Shown here in pieces: positions 44,901 to 52,740 of a DNA stretch of 64,000 bases. The position numbers and the translations under genes are program-made. The first letter of the stretch is position 1. Every line of letters starts with the position of its first letter. The notes beneath the pieces were generated by a model. The model was not told where the DNA came from, ran no database searches, and worked only from the letters and a program-made list of their open reading frames with translations. Source of the DNA: Streptomyces sp. NRRL F-2580 (GTDB taxonomy: Bacteria > Actinomycetota > Actinomycetes > Streptomycetales > Streptomycetaceae); the NCBI RefSeq assembly GCF_000720115.1, contig NZ_JOIR01000017.1, positions 159,223 through 223,222 of the forward strand, in the 5' to 3' direction.

Positions 44901-46547
44901 GTGCAGGAACAGGACGACCTGATCACCCGGGCCCAGGCCTGGCTGGCGGAGGACCCGGACCCGGAGACGGCGGCCGAACTCGCGGCGCTCATCGACGCGG
45001 GCGACACCGCGGAGCTCGCGGACCGTTTCGCCGGCACCCTCCAGTTCGGCACCGCCGGACTGCGCGGTGAGATCGGCGCGGGCCCGATGCGGATGAACCG
45101 CAGCGTGGTCATCCGGGCCGCGGCGGGCCTCGCGGCCTACCTGTTGGCCCAGGGCCACGACGGCGGCCTGGTCGTCGTCGGCTACGACGCCCGCTACAAG
45201 TCGGCGGACTTCGCCCGCGACACCGCGGCCGTCATGACCGGCGCCGGGCTGCGCGCCGCCGTCCTGCCCCGCCCGCTGCCGACGCCCGTCCTCGCGTACG
45301 CCATAAGGCACCTGGGCGCCGTCGCCGGCGTCGAGGTGACCGCGAGCCACAACCCTCCCCGGGACAACGGCTACAAGGTCTATCTCGGCGACGGCTCGCA
45401 GATCGTCTCCCCGGCGGACGCGGAGATCGCGGCGGAGATCGCCCGCATCGACACGCTCGCCTCGGTCCCCCGCCCGGAGTCCGGCTGGGAGGAGCTCGGC
45501 GACGGGGTCCTGGAGGCCTACCTGGCCCGTACGGACGCCGTCCTGACCCCCGGGTCCGCCCGGGGCGTACGGACCGTCTACACGGCCATGCACGGTGTCG
45601 GCAAGGACGTCGTCCTGGCGGCCTTCGCCCGGGCCGGCTTCCCGGCCCCGGTGCTCGTGGCCGAGCAGGCCGAGCCGGACCCGGCCTTCCCGACGGTGGC
45701 CTTCCCCAACCCGGAGGAGCCGGGCGCGATGGACCTGGCCTTCGCCAAGGCGGCCGAGGTCAACCCGGACATCGTGATCGCCAACGACCCGGACGCGGAC
45801 CGCTGCGCGGTGGCGGTCCCCACCGGGGACGGCTGGCGGATGCTGCGCGGCGACGAGGTCGGGGCGCTGCTGGCGGCCCACCTGGTCCACAAGGGGGCGC
45901 AGGGCGTCTTCGCGGAATCCATCGTCTCGTCCTCCCTCCTGGGCCGGATCGCGGAGGCCGCGGGCGTCGGCTACGAGGAGACCCTGACGGGCTTCAAGTG
46001 GATCGCCCGCGTCGAGGGCCTGCGCTACGGCTACGAGGAGGCGCTCGGCTACTGCGTGGACCCCGAGGGCGTCCGCGACAAGGACGGCGTCACCGCCGCC
46101 CTGCTGGTGGCGGAGCTGGCCTCGGAGCTCAAGGAGCAGGGCCGCACCCTGACCGACCTGCTGGACGACCTGGCGATGGCCCACGGGCTGCACGCCACCG
46201 ACCAGCTGTCGGTCCGCGTCTCGGACCTGTCGGTGATCGCCTCGGCGATGGCCGCGCTGCGGGCGGAGCCGCCGGTGTCCCTGGCGGGGCTGCGGGTCGT
46301 CTCGGCGGAGGACCTGACGCAGGGCACGGAGACGCTCCCGCCCACGGACGGTCTGCGCTACTACCTGGAGGGCGACTACAAGGCCCGGGTGATCGTCCGC
46401 CCGTCGGGCACGGAGCCGAAGCTGAAGTGCTACCTGGAGGTGGTCGTCCCGGTCGCCGAGGCCTCCGACCTCGCCCCGGCGCGCACCCGCGGCCAGGAGA
46501 TCCTGGACGCGATCAAGAAGGACCTGGCCGCCGCGGCGGGCATCTGA
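44901..46547 (+). CDS. Phosphosugar mutase (PGM2/phosphopentomutase-like)
   Basis: Alpha-D-phosphohexomutase superfamily member of 548 residues, the length of the PGM2 clade. FGTAGLRGEIGAGPMRMN near 49-66, the phosphoserine loop VTASHNPPRDNGYKVY near 148-163, the Mg site ANDPDADRCAV near 294-304, the sugar loop GYEEALGYCVDP near 379-390 and the phosphate site RPSGTEPKLKCYLE near 500-513 are all intact. It is usually annotated as phosphomannomutase. Its place 28 bp after a purine nucleoside phosphorylase suggests that it converts ribose-1-P and deoxyribose-1-P to the 5-phosphates, as human PGM2 does; this is inference from context. Confidence 0.9.
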   Translation: MQEQDDLITRAQAWLAEDPDPETAAELAALIDAGDTAELADRFAGTLQFGTAGLRGEIGAGPMRMNRSVVIRAAAGLAAYLLAQGHDGGLVVVGYDARYKSADFARDTAAVMTGAGLRAAVLPRPLPTPVLAYAIRHLGAVAGVEVTASHNPPRDNGYKVYLGDGSQIVSPADAEIAAEIARIDTLASVPRPESGWEELGDGVLEAYLARTDAVLTPGSARGVRTVYTAMHGVGKDVVLAAFARAGFPAPVLVAEQAEPDPAFPTVAFPNPEEPGAMDLAFAKAAEVNPDIVIANDPDADRCAVAVPTGDGWRMLRGDEVGALLAAHLVHKGAQGVFAESIVSSSLLGRIAEAAGVGYEETLTGFKWIARVEGLRYGYEEALGYCVDPEGVRDKDGVTAALLVAELASELKEQGRTLTDLLDDLAMAHGLHATDQLSVRVSDLSVIASAMAALRAEPPVSLAGLRVVSAEDLTQGTETLPPTDGLRYYLEGDYKARVIVRPSGTEPKLKCYLEVVVPVAEASDLAPARTRGQEILDAIKKDLAAAAGI

Positions 46548-46730
46548 TTCATCCGGCGCCGCTCGCGCGCGCCTCGGCCCCCGGGGGCCTCACCGGCTTC
46601 GCGCCGCTGCGCCGGACTCCGTCCGTCGGGCACGGGGCCGGGGCTCCGGCCCCTGTCCGGCCCCGTCCCGCCCCGTCCGGCGGGACCGGGCCTTCGCCGT
46701 TTCCGGGGGTCCCTGCGGGCTCTGCCCGGA

Positions 46731-46749
46731 CCCGGGGCGAAGCCCCGGG
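46731..46749. terminator. Short hairpin between convergent mutase and lipoprotein genes
   Basis: CCCGGGGC-GAA-GCCCCGGG, an 8-bp perfect stem with a 3-base loop, 2 bp from the lipoprotein stop and inside a 204-bp gap that otherwise holds G+C-rich fragments of the dispersed repeat. Confidence 0.5.
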
Positions 46750-46751
46750 GG

Positions 46752-47411
46752 TCAGCGGGGCGTGGCTCCGGTGGAAGCCGAAGAGCGGACGATCTCGCCC
46801 AGGGTCGGCACCGATTCCGGGCGCGACCGCATCGCCTCCGTGCACTCCCACGCCCGCGGCGGATCCGCGTCCGGCCCGCCCAGAACCACCGGGCCCGGAC
46901 CCGCCGACACCGCCTCGTTGCCCGCCAGCGTGCACACGACCTGCGACAGCGCCACCGGCGGCAGGTCCTCCGGCTTGCGGCTCAGCCGCACCGTACCCGC
47001 CGGATCGCCCGCGCGCGGCGCGGACACCGCGAGTCCGTCCGGGACCCCGGTCGTGAAGCCGGCATCCCGCTCGTCCGCGCTCGGCGGCTGCTCCAGCGCT
47101 TCCAGCAACGCCTGCGCGACCAGGCTCACGGGTTCCCGTACGGGCATCTTCTCGGGCACCGGGATCACTCGCTCCACGCCCACCAGCTGCGATCCGCAGA
47201 CCAGTTCCACCGTGGCCCGGAAGCCCTGCACCCCGCTCTGCCCGGCGGGCGCCGGCGGGGTGTCGCACGACACGCGTGACGGGGCCGGCCCCACGTCCAC
47301 CGGCACGGTCGTGGCCCTGATCCCACAGCCCGACGTCGCGAGCAGGGCGACCGCCACGAGCGGGACCACCACGGCCGGCACCACCGGCAGGGCCCTACGC
47401 ATCCAGGTCAC
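46752..47411 (-). CDS. Lipoprotein of the afsQ operon
   Basis: 219-residue predicted lipoprotein. The signal sequence ends with the lipobox LLATSGC (Cys near 29). The mature part contains three further cysteines, a segment PVREPVSLVAQALLEALEQPP near 90-110 that recalls GerMN-type domains, and a disordered tail. The GTG start at 47411 has an AAGGTG seven bases upstream and overlaps the afsQ2 stop by 17 bp; an ATG at 47402 is the alternative. Third gene of the afsQ1-afsQ2 operon, so it may be a sensor accessory on the outside of the membrane. No activity known. Confidence 0.85.
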   Translation of the reverse strand: MTWMRRALPVVPAVVVPLVAVALLATSGCGIRATTVPVDVGPAPSRVSCDTPPAPAGQSGVQGFRATVELVCGSQLVGVERVIPVPEKMPVREPVSLVAQALLEALEQPPSADERDAGFTTGVPDGLAVSAPRAGDPAGTVRLSRKPEDLPPVALSQVVCTLAGNEAVSAGPGPVVLGGPDADPPRAWECTEAMRSRPESVPTLGEIVRSSASTGATPR

Positions 47412-48882
47412 CCGAGATCACCTTCCCCACGTCCACCGGCAGCCGCAGCGTGAACAGGGCCCCGCCCCCCGCCGCGTTGGCGGCGGTGATGTCGCCGCCG
47501 TGGATGTGCGCGTTCTCCACGGCGATCGACAGGCCCAGCCCGCTCCCGTCCGACTTCGGCCGCGACGCGCTCGCCTTGTAGAAACGGTCGAAGACGTGCG
47601 GCAGGACCTCTTCGGGGATGCCCGGGCCGTTGTCCCGCACCGCGATGACCAGCCACTCCCCGTCCACCGTCACCGACACCCGCACCGGCGAGCCGCCGTG
47701 CTTGAGGGCGTTGCCGATCAGGTTGGCGAGGATGACGTCGAGGCGGCGCGGGTCGAGCCGGGCCACGATGTCCCGTTCGGCGTCGAGTTCGACCGCGTCG
47801 AGCCAGGCCCGCGCGTCGATGCAGGCCGTGACCTGGTCGGCGACGTTGACGTCGTCCAGCACCAGCTTGGCCGTACCCGCGTCGAAGCGGGTGACCTCCA
47901 TCAGGTTCTCCACCAGGTCGTTCAGCCGCCGCGTCTCGCTGACGACCAGCGCCACCGCCGGCGCGATCATCGGGTCGAGGTCGTCGACCTCTTCCTCCAG
48001 CACCTCCGCCACCGCCGTCAACGCGGTCAGCGGGGTGCGCAGTTCGTGGGACATGTCCGCGACGAAGCGCCGGCTGGACTCCTCCCGCGCACTCATGTCG
48101 GCGACCTTCTTCTCCAGCGCCTCGGCCGTCTTGTTGAAGGTGTGCGACAGGTCGGCGAGTTCGTCCGTGCCGGACACGTCCAGCCGGTGGTCCAGCTCGC
48201 CCTCGCCGAGCCGCCGGGCCGCGTCTCCCAGCCGCTGCACGGGCTTGAGCACCGTACGGGCCGCGGCCTGCGCGAGCAGGGCGGAGCCGAGCAGCGCCAG
48301 ACCGGTGGCGATCGTCAGCGACCAGGCGAGCGCGTTCAGGTCGTCCCGCTCCTGGGCGAGCGACTTGTACATGTAGCCGGTCGGCCCGCCGCCCACGATC
48401 CGGGTGCCGCCGACCAGGTACGGGTTGCCGTTCGGCTTCGTCCGCTGCCAGTACATGTGGTACTCGGCGTCGTTCGCCGCGGTCGTCTTCTGCTCGTCGT
48501 TCACGGCGTTCCGGAGGGACTTCGGTACGTCCTGCAGCCCGAAGGAGTCGGGACCGGCCGCGCCGAACACCTCGCGGTGGTCCTTGCGTTCGTGCACCAG
48601 CAGCACGCTGTAGCCGGGGCTGCTGCCCGCCATCAGCTCGGCGGTGCGCTGCATCTCCTCCGGCGTCGGGTCGGCGGGCAGCGCGGCGGCACGGTTCTGC
48701 ATCTCCTGTCGGAAGTCGCCCAGCGCCGCGTCCTGGACGCGGGTGAGCACGGCCTCCCGGTTGAGCCAGTACGCGATCCCGGACGCGGAGACCGCGGCCG
48801 TCAGGGCGACCAGCGCGAAGACGATGAGGAGCCGCAGCCGCAGGCTGGTCCAGCGCCGGCCCGCGAGCAACGCGCGGATCAC
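47395..48882 (-). CDS. afsQ2: Sensor histidine kinase AfsQ2
   Basis: Membrane sensor of the AfsQ system, which influences antibiotic production and nitrogen/carbon balance in S. coelicolor. 495 residues: membrane helix 1 near 18-38, an extracytoplasmic domain (about 40-185), helix 2 near 188-208, HAMP near 210-262, HisKA with the phosphoacceptor His in VADMSHELRTPLTALTA near 275-291, and HATPase with N-box NLIGNALKHG near 388-397, VRDNGPGIP near 418-426 and GSGLGLSIAVENAHIHGG near 450-467. The GTG start overlaps the afsQ1 stop by 4 bp. Input signal unknown. Confidence 0.95.
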   Translation of the reverse strand: MIRALLAGRRWTSLRLRLLIVFALVALTAAVSASGIAYWLNREAVLTRVQDAALGDFRQEMQNRAAALPADPTPEEMQRTAELMAGSSPGYSVLLVHERKDHREVFGAAGPDSFGLQDVPKSLRNAVNDEQKTTAANDAEYHMYWQRTKPNGNPYLVGGTRIVGGGPTGYMYKSLAQERDDLNALAWSLTIATGLALLGSALLAQAAARTVLKPVQRLGDAARRLGEGELDHRLDVSGTDELADLSHTFNKTAEALEKKVADMSAREESSRRFVADMSHELRTPLTALTAVAEVLEEEVDDLDPMIAPAVALVVSETRRLNDLVENLMEVTRFDAGTAKLVLDDVNVADQVTACIDARAWLDAVELDAERDIVARLDPRRLDVILANLIGNALKHGGSPVRVSVTVDGEWLVIAVRDNGPGIPEEVLPHVFDRFYKASASRPKSDGSGLGLSIAVENAHIHGGDITAANAAGGGALFTLRLPVDVGKVISGDLDA

Positions 48883-49556
48883 TGCGGGGAGTCCAGGCGA
48901 TAGCCGACACCCCGGACGGTACGGATCAGGGTGGGCGAGGACGGTACGTCCTCGACCTTGGCGCGCAGCCGCTGGACGCAGGCGTCGACGAGCCGCGAGT
49001 CACCGAGGTAGTCGTGCTCCCAGACCAGCCGCAGCAGCTGCTGGCGCGACAGCGCCTGGCCGGGCCTGCGGCTCAGTTCGAGGAGCAGCCGCAGCTCGGT
49101 CGGGGTGAGCTGGAGGTCCTCGCCGTTCTTGGTGACCGTCATGGCCGCGCGGTCGATGACCAGGGAGCCGAAGCTCGCCGAGTCGCTCGACTCGCGCTCG
49201 CCGCGGCGCAGGACGGCCCGGATGCGGGCGTCGAGGACCCGGCCCTGGACGGGCTTGACCACGTAGTCGTCGGCCCCGGACTCCAGGCCCACGACCACGT
49301 CGATGTCATCGCTGCGCGCGGTGAGCAGGATGATCGGCAGCTGGTCGGTGCGCCGGATCCGCCGGCACACCTCGAAACCGTCGATCCCGGGCAGCATCAC
49401 GTCCAGCACGATCAGATCCGGCCGCTGCTCGCGCAGCAGTTTCAGGCCGTCCTCGCCCGTCGCCGCGGTGGCCACACGGTGGCCCTGGCGAGACAGGGAG
49501 AGCTCGAGGGCCGTGCGGATGGCGTCGTCGTCCTCGATCAGCAACAGGAAAGGCAC
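48879..49556 (-). CDS. afsQ1: Response regulator AfsQ1
   Basis: OmpR-type regulator of 225 residues. The receiver domain has the acidic pocket IEDDDAIRTAL near 7-17, the phosphorylation site Asp in LIVLDVMLPGIDGF near 48-61, the conserved T/S near 79 and Lys in DDYVVKPVQ near 98-106. The winged-helix domain follows (about 130-225), with LTPTELRLLLELSRRPGQ and DSRLVDACVQRLRAKVE. The sequence is close to S. coelicolor AfsQ1 as I remember it. GTG start at 49556 gives the known length; an ATG at 49574 is an alternative. A direct repeat matching its reported box lies upstream. Confidence 0.96.
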   Translation of the reverse strand: MPFLLLIEDDDAIRTALELSLSRQGHRVATAATGEDGLKLLREQRPDLIVLDVMLPGIDGFEVCRRIRRTDQLPIILLTARSDDIDVVVGLESGADDYVVKPVQGRVLDARIRAVLRRGERESSDSASFGSLVIDRAAMTVTKNGEDLQLTPTELRLLLELSRRPGQALSRQQLLRLVWEHDYLGDSRLVDACVQRLRAKVEDVPSSPTLIRTVRGVGYRLDSPQ

Positions 49557-49625
49557 GGGCTCATTCTGTCCCATCGACAGTCGGGAGTTCGACCGTCGCG
49601 GGGAGGCGATCGTACGGAAGTCGCT

Positions 49626-49641
49626 GTGACAGGGCTGTGAC
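49626..49641 (+). promoter_or_regulatory. AfsQ1 box between afsQ1 and sigQ
   Basis: GTGAC-AGGGCT-GTGAC matches the reported AfsQ1 binding pattern GTnAC-n6-GTnAC exactly. It is 70 bp upstream of afsQ1 and about 93 bp upstream of sigQ, so one site could serve both genes. Confidence 0.8.
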
Positions 49642-49733
49642 AGTCGACGGACACCCCGGTTAAGTCGGCGGGGCAGTCTTCTACCAACGCACAACGGACC
49701 GAAGCACAGACACTCCACGACGGGGGGCGCGAG

Positions 49734-50429
49734 ATGAACACGCTGCACAGCACCAACACCAGCGCGGTTGTCACGCGGCTGCACGATGTGAACCGCCGGG
49801 CGGGTGTCCGTACGGTGGCGGTCGCCCGTCCCCGGCCGGCCCACGTCGTAGCCATTGACGCAAACCAGTACCAGGCGGTTCCCGCCCAGCACACGCCGTC
49901 CTCCACCTCGGAGGCGGAGTTCACGGCCTACGTCCAGGAGCGGCGGGCCGCCCTGTACGCGACGGCCTTCCACCTCACCGGCGACCGCTACGAGGCCGAG
50001 GACCTGCTGCAGAGCGCGCTGTTCTCCACGTACCGCGCCTGGGACCGGATCAGCGACAAGGCGGCCGTCGGCGGGTACCTGCGCCGCACGATGACCAACC
50101 TGCACATCAGCGCGTGGCGTCGGCGGAAGCTGAACGAGTACCCGACGGAGGAGCTGCCGGAGACGGCCTCCGACACGGACGCGATGCGCGGTACGGAGCT
50201 GCGCGCGGTCCTGTGGCAGGCCCTGACCCGGATCCCGGAGCCGCAGCGCACGATGCTGGTGCTGCGCTACTACGAGGGCCGTACGGACCCGGAGATCGCG
50301 GAGATCCTCGGGATCAGCGTCGGCACGGTGAAGTCGAGCATCTGGCGCTCGCTGCGCCGCCTGCGGGAGGACGAGGCGCTGAGCTTCGGCCGTGACGAGG
50401 CGGAGTCCTTCGAGGAGCTCGTCGCGTAA
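49734..50429 (+). CDS. sigQ: SigE-family sigma factor SigQ
   Basis: ECF-type sigma factor of 231 residues that in S. coelicolor is a target of AfsQ1 and antagonises its effect on antibiotic production. A 60-residue N-terminal extension, then region 2 with FTAYVQERRAALYATAFHLT near 63-82, the core-binding YEAEDLLQSALFSTYRAWD near 86-104, and YLRRTMTNLHISAWRRRK near 114-131. Region 4 runs from LTRIPEPQRTMLVLRYYEGR to ILGISVGTVKSSIWRSLRRL (about 163-212). No anti-sigma gene follows, consistent with control at transcription. Divergent from afsQ1. Confidence 0.94.
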   Translation: MNTLHSTNTSAVVTRLHDVNRRAGVRTVAVARPRPAHVVAIDANQYQAVPAQHTPSSTSEAEFTAYVQERRAALYATAFHLTGDRYEAEDLLQSALFSTYRAWDRISDKAAVGGYLRRTMTNLHISAWRRRKLNEYPTEELPETASDTDAMRGTELRAVLWQALTRIPEPQRTMLVLRYYEGRTDPEIAEILGISVGTVKSSIWRSLRRLREDEALSFGRDEAESFEELVA

Positions 50430-50496
50430 GGCGGCGCACACAGACCATCGGGCCAGGGGGCCCGTCCTGCGGGGGTGGGACGGGGGCCGCGGGGGG

Positions 50497-50540
50497 AAAG
50501 GCGGGATCAAGCGGCCGGGGGTCCGCCTGATCCCGCCTTT
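50497..50540 (+). terminator. sigQ terminator
   Basis: 18-bp inverted repeat with one mismatch (50497-50514 and 50523-50540, starting AAAGGCGGGATC) ending in CTTTT, 67 bp after the sigQ stop. Confidence 0.85.
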
Positions 50541-50608
50541 TCGCATGTGCGGGGCCGGGCGGCAGGCGCCTTGCCGCTCCCCGGCGCGGCGGGTGCGGCG
50601 GCGACTCC

Positions 50609-50653
50609 TGGACAGATAGTCTGCGCGCAGATAATCTGTTCGTAGATATTCTG
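50609..50653 (+). promoter_or_regulatory. Three phased operator-like repeats over a promoter
   Basis: AGATAGTCTG (50614), AGATAATCTG (50629) and AGATATTCTG (50644) recur at exactly 15 bp. Each is the inverted pair AGA/TCT, extended to CAGA/TCTG in the first two. They overlap a plausible promoter, TGGACA at 50609-50614 and TAATCT at 50632-50637 with 17 bp between. They are very A+T-rich for this genome and are likely bound by the MarR protein coded downstream. Confidence 0.7.
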
Positions 50654-50676
50654 AAGCCCAGCGCGAGGAGACCGTC

Positions 50677-51096
50677 ATGTGGGAGTACGAGCACGACATC
50701 GAGACCGGAGCCGCACCCGAGGCGATCTGGCGGCTCTGGAGCGACGTGGAGAACTGGGGCGCCTGGAACGGGGAGATCGAGAAGATCGAACTCCGGGGCC
50801 CGTTCGCCGAGGGCGCCGGGATCACGATGACCCCGCCCGGCGAGGATCCGGTGGAACTGACCGTCACCGAGCTCGGCGAGGGTGAGCACTTCACCGACGA
50901 GGCCCGGTTCGGACCGCTCGTCCTGCGCACCACGCACCGGCTCGTCCCGCTCGGTCAGGGCCGCACCCGGGTGGTGTACCGGATGGAGATCACCGGCGAG
51001 GGCGCCGCCGAGGCCGGGCCGCGGATCGGCCCCGGCATCACCGCGGACTGGCCCGACACGATGGCCGCGCTCGTACGCCTCGCGGCGCGGGGCTGA
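50677..51096 (+). CDS. SRPBCC (polyketide cyclase/dehydrase-like) protein
   Basis: 139 residues of the START/SRPBCC hydrophobic-cavity fold. The hallmark opening is WEYEHDIETGAAPEAIWRLW (2-21), followed by DVENWGAWNGEIEKIEL near 23-39 and the terminal long helix GITADWPDTMAALVRLAARG (120-139). Members bind or modify hydrophobic ligands; the function here is unknown. RBS GCGAGGAG six bases before the ATG. The MarR gene follows after 5 bp, so the ligand of the regulator and that of this protein may be the same; this is inference. Confidence 0.9.
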   Translation: MWEYEHDIETGAAPEAIWRLWSDVENWGAWNGEIEKIELRGPFAEGAGITMTPPGEDPVELTVTELGEGEHFTDEARFGPLVLRTTHRLVPLGQGRTRVVYRMEITGEGAAEAGPRIGPGITADWPDTMAALVRLAARG

Positions 51097-51101
51097 GCGC
51101 C

Positions 51102-51548
51102 TTGAAGCCCGGCGAGAGCCCCGGGTTCCTGCTCTGGCACGTCACGCTGCGCTGGCAGCGGGACATCGCCGCCGCCTTGGCCCCGCTCGACCTGACCCAC
51201 GTGCAGTTCGTCCTGCTGGCCTGCACCTGGTGGCTGAACGGCCGGGGCCAGCGGCCCAACCAGCTGGCCGTCGCCCGCCAGGCGGGCACGGACGTGAAGA
51301 TGACGTCCCAGGTGCTGCGCACCCTGGAGAAGAAGGGCCTCATCGAACGCGAGGTGGACCCGGCCGACACGCGCGCCAGGCGGCTGCGCGTGACCGACCT
51401 CGGCGCCGACCTGGCCCCCCGCGCGATCGCGGCCGTCGAGGAGGTCGACGCACGGTTCTTCGGACCGGTCCCGGTCGAGGACGCGGTGGCCCTCCTCGGC
51501 CGCCTGGCCGCGGAGGACGGCGGGCCGGACGGAGGCCAGCCGTCCTAG
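51102..51548 (+). CDS. MarR family regulator of the SRPBCC operon
   Basis: 148 residues with a TTG start 5 bp after the SRPBCC stop. The N-terminal dimer helix contains WHVTLRWQRDIAAALAPLDL (11-30). The winged helix shows QLAVARQAGTDVKMTSQVLR near 53-72 as helix-turn-helix and LIEREVDPADTRARRLRVTD near 81-100 as the wing. It is the natural candidate to bind the three 15-bp-spaced palindromes before the operon and repress it. The 3' end overlaps the convergent kinase-like gene by 3 bp. Confidence 0.9.
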   Translation: MKPGESPGFLLWHVTLRWQRDIAAALAPLDLTHVQFVLLACTWWLNGRGQRPNQLAVARQAGTDVKMTSQVLRTLEKKGLIEREVDPADTRARRLRVTDLGADLAPRAIAAVEEVDARFFGPVPVEDAVALLGRLAAEDGGPDGGQPS

Positions 51549-52180
51549 GCGGGAGTGGGCGCGTGGCGGTGGCGGCCGGCGGCGGCCGCGGCGAGCCGGC
51601 CGAGGGCCTCGTCGCGGCCGCACGCGTGCGCGCCCAGCGCGATGTGGCGCGCCACGATGCCCCGCTCCGCCCGCATCAGCCGCAGGCCGCGCCGCAGCAG
51701 GAACAGAGCCGACTTGCGGCCCTCGCGCAGGTCGCGCGCCAGCCGTCGACGGAAGGTGGTGGACGGCCGCCCGCGCAGGCAGATGGCGTCCGCGAGCAGC
51801 CCCAGTTCCCGGCACCGGACGGCGATGTCCGCGGCGAAGATGCCCTCCGCGATGAACAGCGGGGTCCGCGCGATGTCCAGCGACTCCGCCCCGGTCCGCG
51901 AGGACGTCGCGATGTCGTACACCGGGACGTCGGTGCGGCCCACCGCGCACAGCTCCTCGATCGCCGCGACGGCGGTGTCCGCGTCCCACGACAGCGGGGA
52001 GTCCCAGTCGATGTCCGAACTGCCCTCGACCAGCGGGAGGGTCGGGTCGTCCGCCTCCTTGTAGAAGTCGTCCAGACGCAGCACGGGCAGACCCGAACGG
52101 GCCGCCAGCGAGGACTTGCCGGACCCCGAGGGTCCGGTCAGGAGCACGACACGCGTAGGCGAAGGAGAGGAGGAGCTCAC
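51545..52180 (-). CDS. Uridine kinase-like P-loop protein
   Basis: 211 residues with Walker A VVLLTGPSGSGKSSLAARSG near 11-30, a Walker B/lid-like LPVLRLDDFYKEADD near 31-45 resembling the uridine kinase LDDFY motif, and a later Arg-rich segment RRRLARDLREGRKS near 155-168. This matches the uridine kinase/phosphoribulokinase family by layout, but the substrate is not proven. In a window with much nucleoside catabolism a nucleoside kinase would fit. GTG start chosen at 52180 because upstream sequence in frame is promoter-like DNA of the divergent secreted protein. Confidence 0.82.
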   Translation of the reverse strand: MSSSSPSPTRVVLLTGPSGSGKSSLAARSGLPVLRLDDFYKEADDPTLPLVEGSSDIDWDSPLSWDADTAVAAIEELCAVGRTDVPVYDIATSSRTGAESLDIARTPLFIAEGIFAADIAVRCRELGLLADAICLRGRPSTTFRRRLARDLREGRKSALFLLRRGLRLMRAERGIVARHIALGAHACGRDEALGRLAAAAAGRHRHAPTPA

Positions 52181-52315
52181 GGAACACAAGTGTGAACCAT
52201 TCCCCCGCTCAGGGGATGCCTCCGGTGACCGGTTGGTATCGAGGATCACACCTCCACTACGCTGCGTGCGCGTACGACTACGGCGCACCACAGACGAGCA
52301 CAGGGTGGGAATCCC

Positions 52316-52669
52316 ATGGCACGCCACGCAGCAGCCTCCTCCGCAAGCAGCCGGCTCCGTTCCGCGGGCCTGACGGTCTCGATGGCGGGCGCCGCGCTCG
52401 CGATGGCCGCGGGGGGTGCCCAGGCCAGTGATCTCGACGTACCGGCGGCTCTGGCCGGGGTCACCGAGCCCGTCGCGAACCTCAAGGTGAACCCGCTCGC
52501 CCACACCGGCGTGGATCCGCTGGACAACGGCGTGGCCACGCAGGTCGCGGACTTCCCCGCCGTCGGCACCGGCATGGTCACCGGCGTGCTGACCCAGGGG
52601 CCGTCCGTCGGCGAGCTGCCCGGCGCCGCGGTCTCCTCGCTGCTCGGGCCGGTGCTCCCCAAGAAGTAG
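52316..52669 (+). CDS. Small secreted protein of unknown function
   Basis: 117 residues. A long signal peptide (1-38) with twin hydrophobic core and a likely cleavage after AQA/AQAS. The mature 80 residues are neutral and rich in Val, Gly, Pro and Ala (DVPAALAGVTEPVANLKVNP, then GVATQVADFPAVGTGM), without cysteine. It looks like a short secreted amyloid- or chaplin-like surface peptide in composition only; no chaplin motif is present. Divergent from the kinase gene; a hairpin follows. Function unknown. Confidence 0.78.
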   Translation: MARHAAASSASSRLRSAGLTVSMAGAALAMAAGGAQASDLDVPAALAGVTEPVANLKVNPLAHTGVDPLDNGVATQVADFPAVGTGMVTGVLTQGPSVGELPGAAVSSLLGPVLPKK

Positions 52670-52686
52670 GGAAGCGGGTACGCGAA

Positions 52687-52719
52687 GGCCCCGGCAGCAC
52701 GGGGGACGCTGCCGGGGCC
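52687..52719. terminator. Bidirectional terminator secreted protein / aldehyde dehydrogenase
   Basis: Perfect 12-bp stem GGCCCCGGCAGC (52687-52698) with its complement at 52708-52719 and a 9-base loop, between convergent genes. Confidence 0.85.
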
Positions 52720-52740
52720 GGTCTCGTACGGGCGCCGGTC

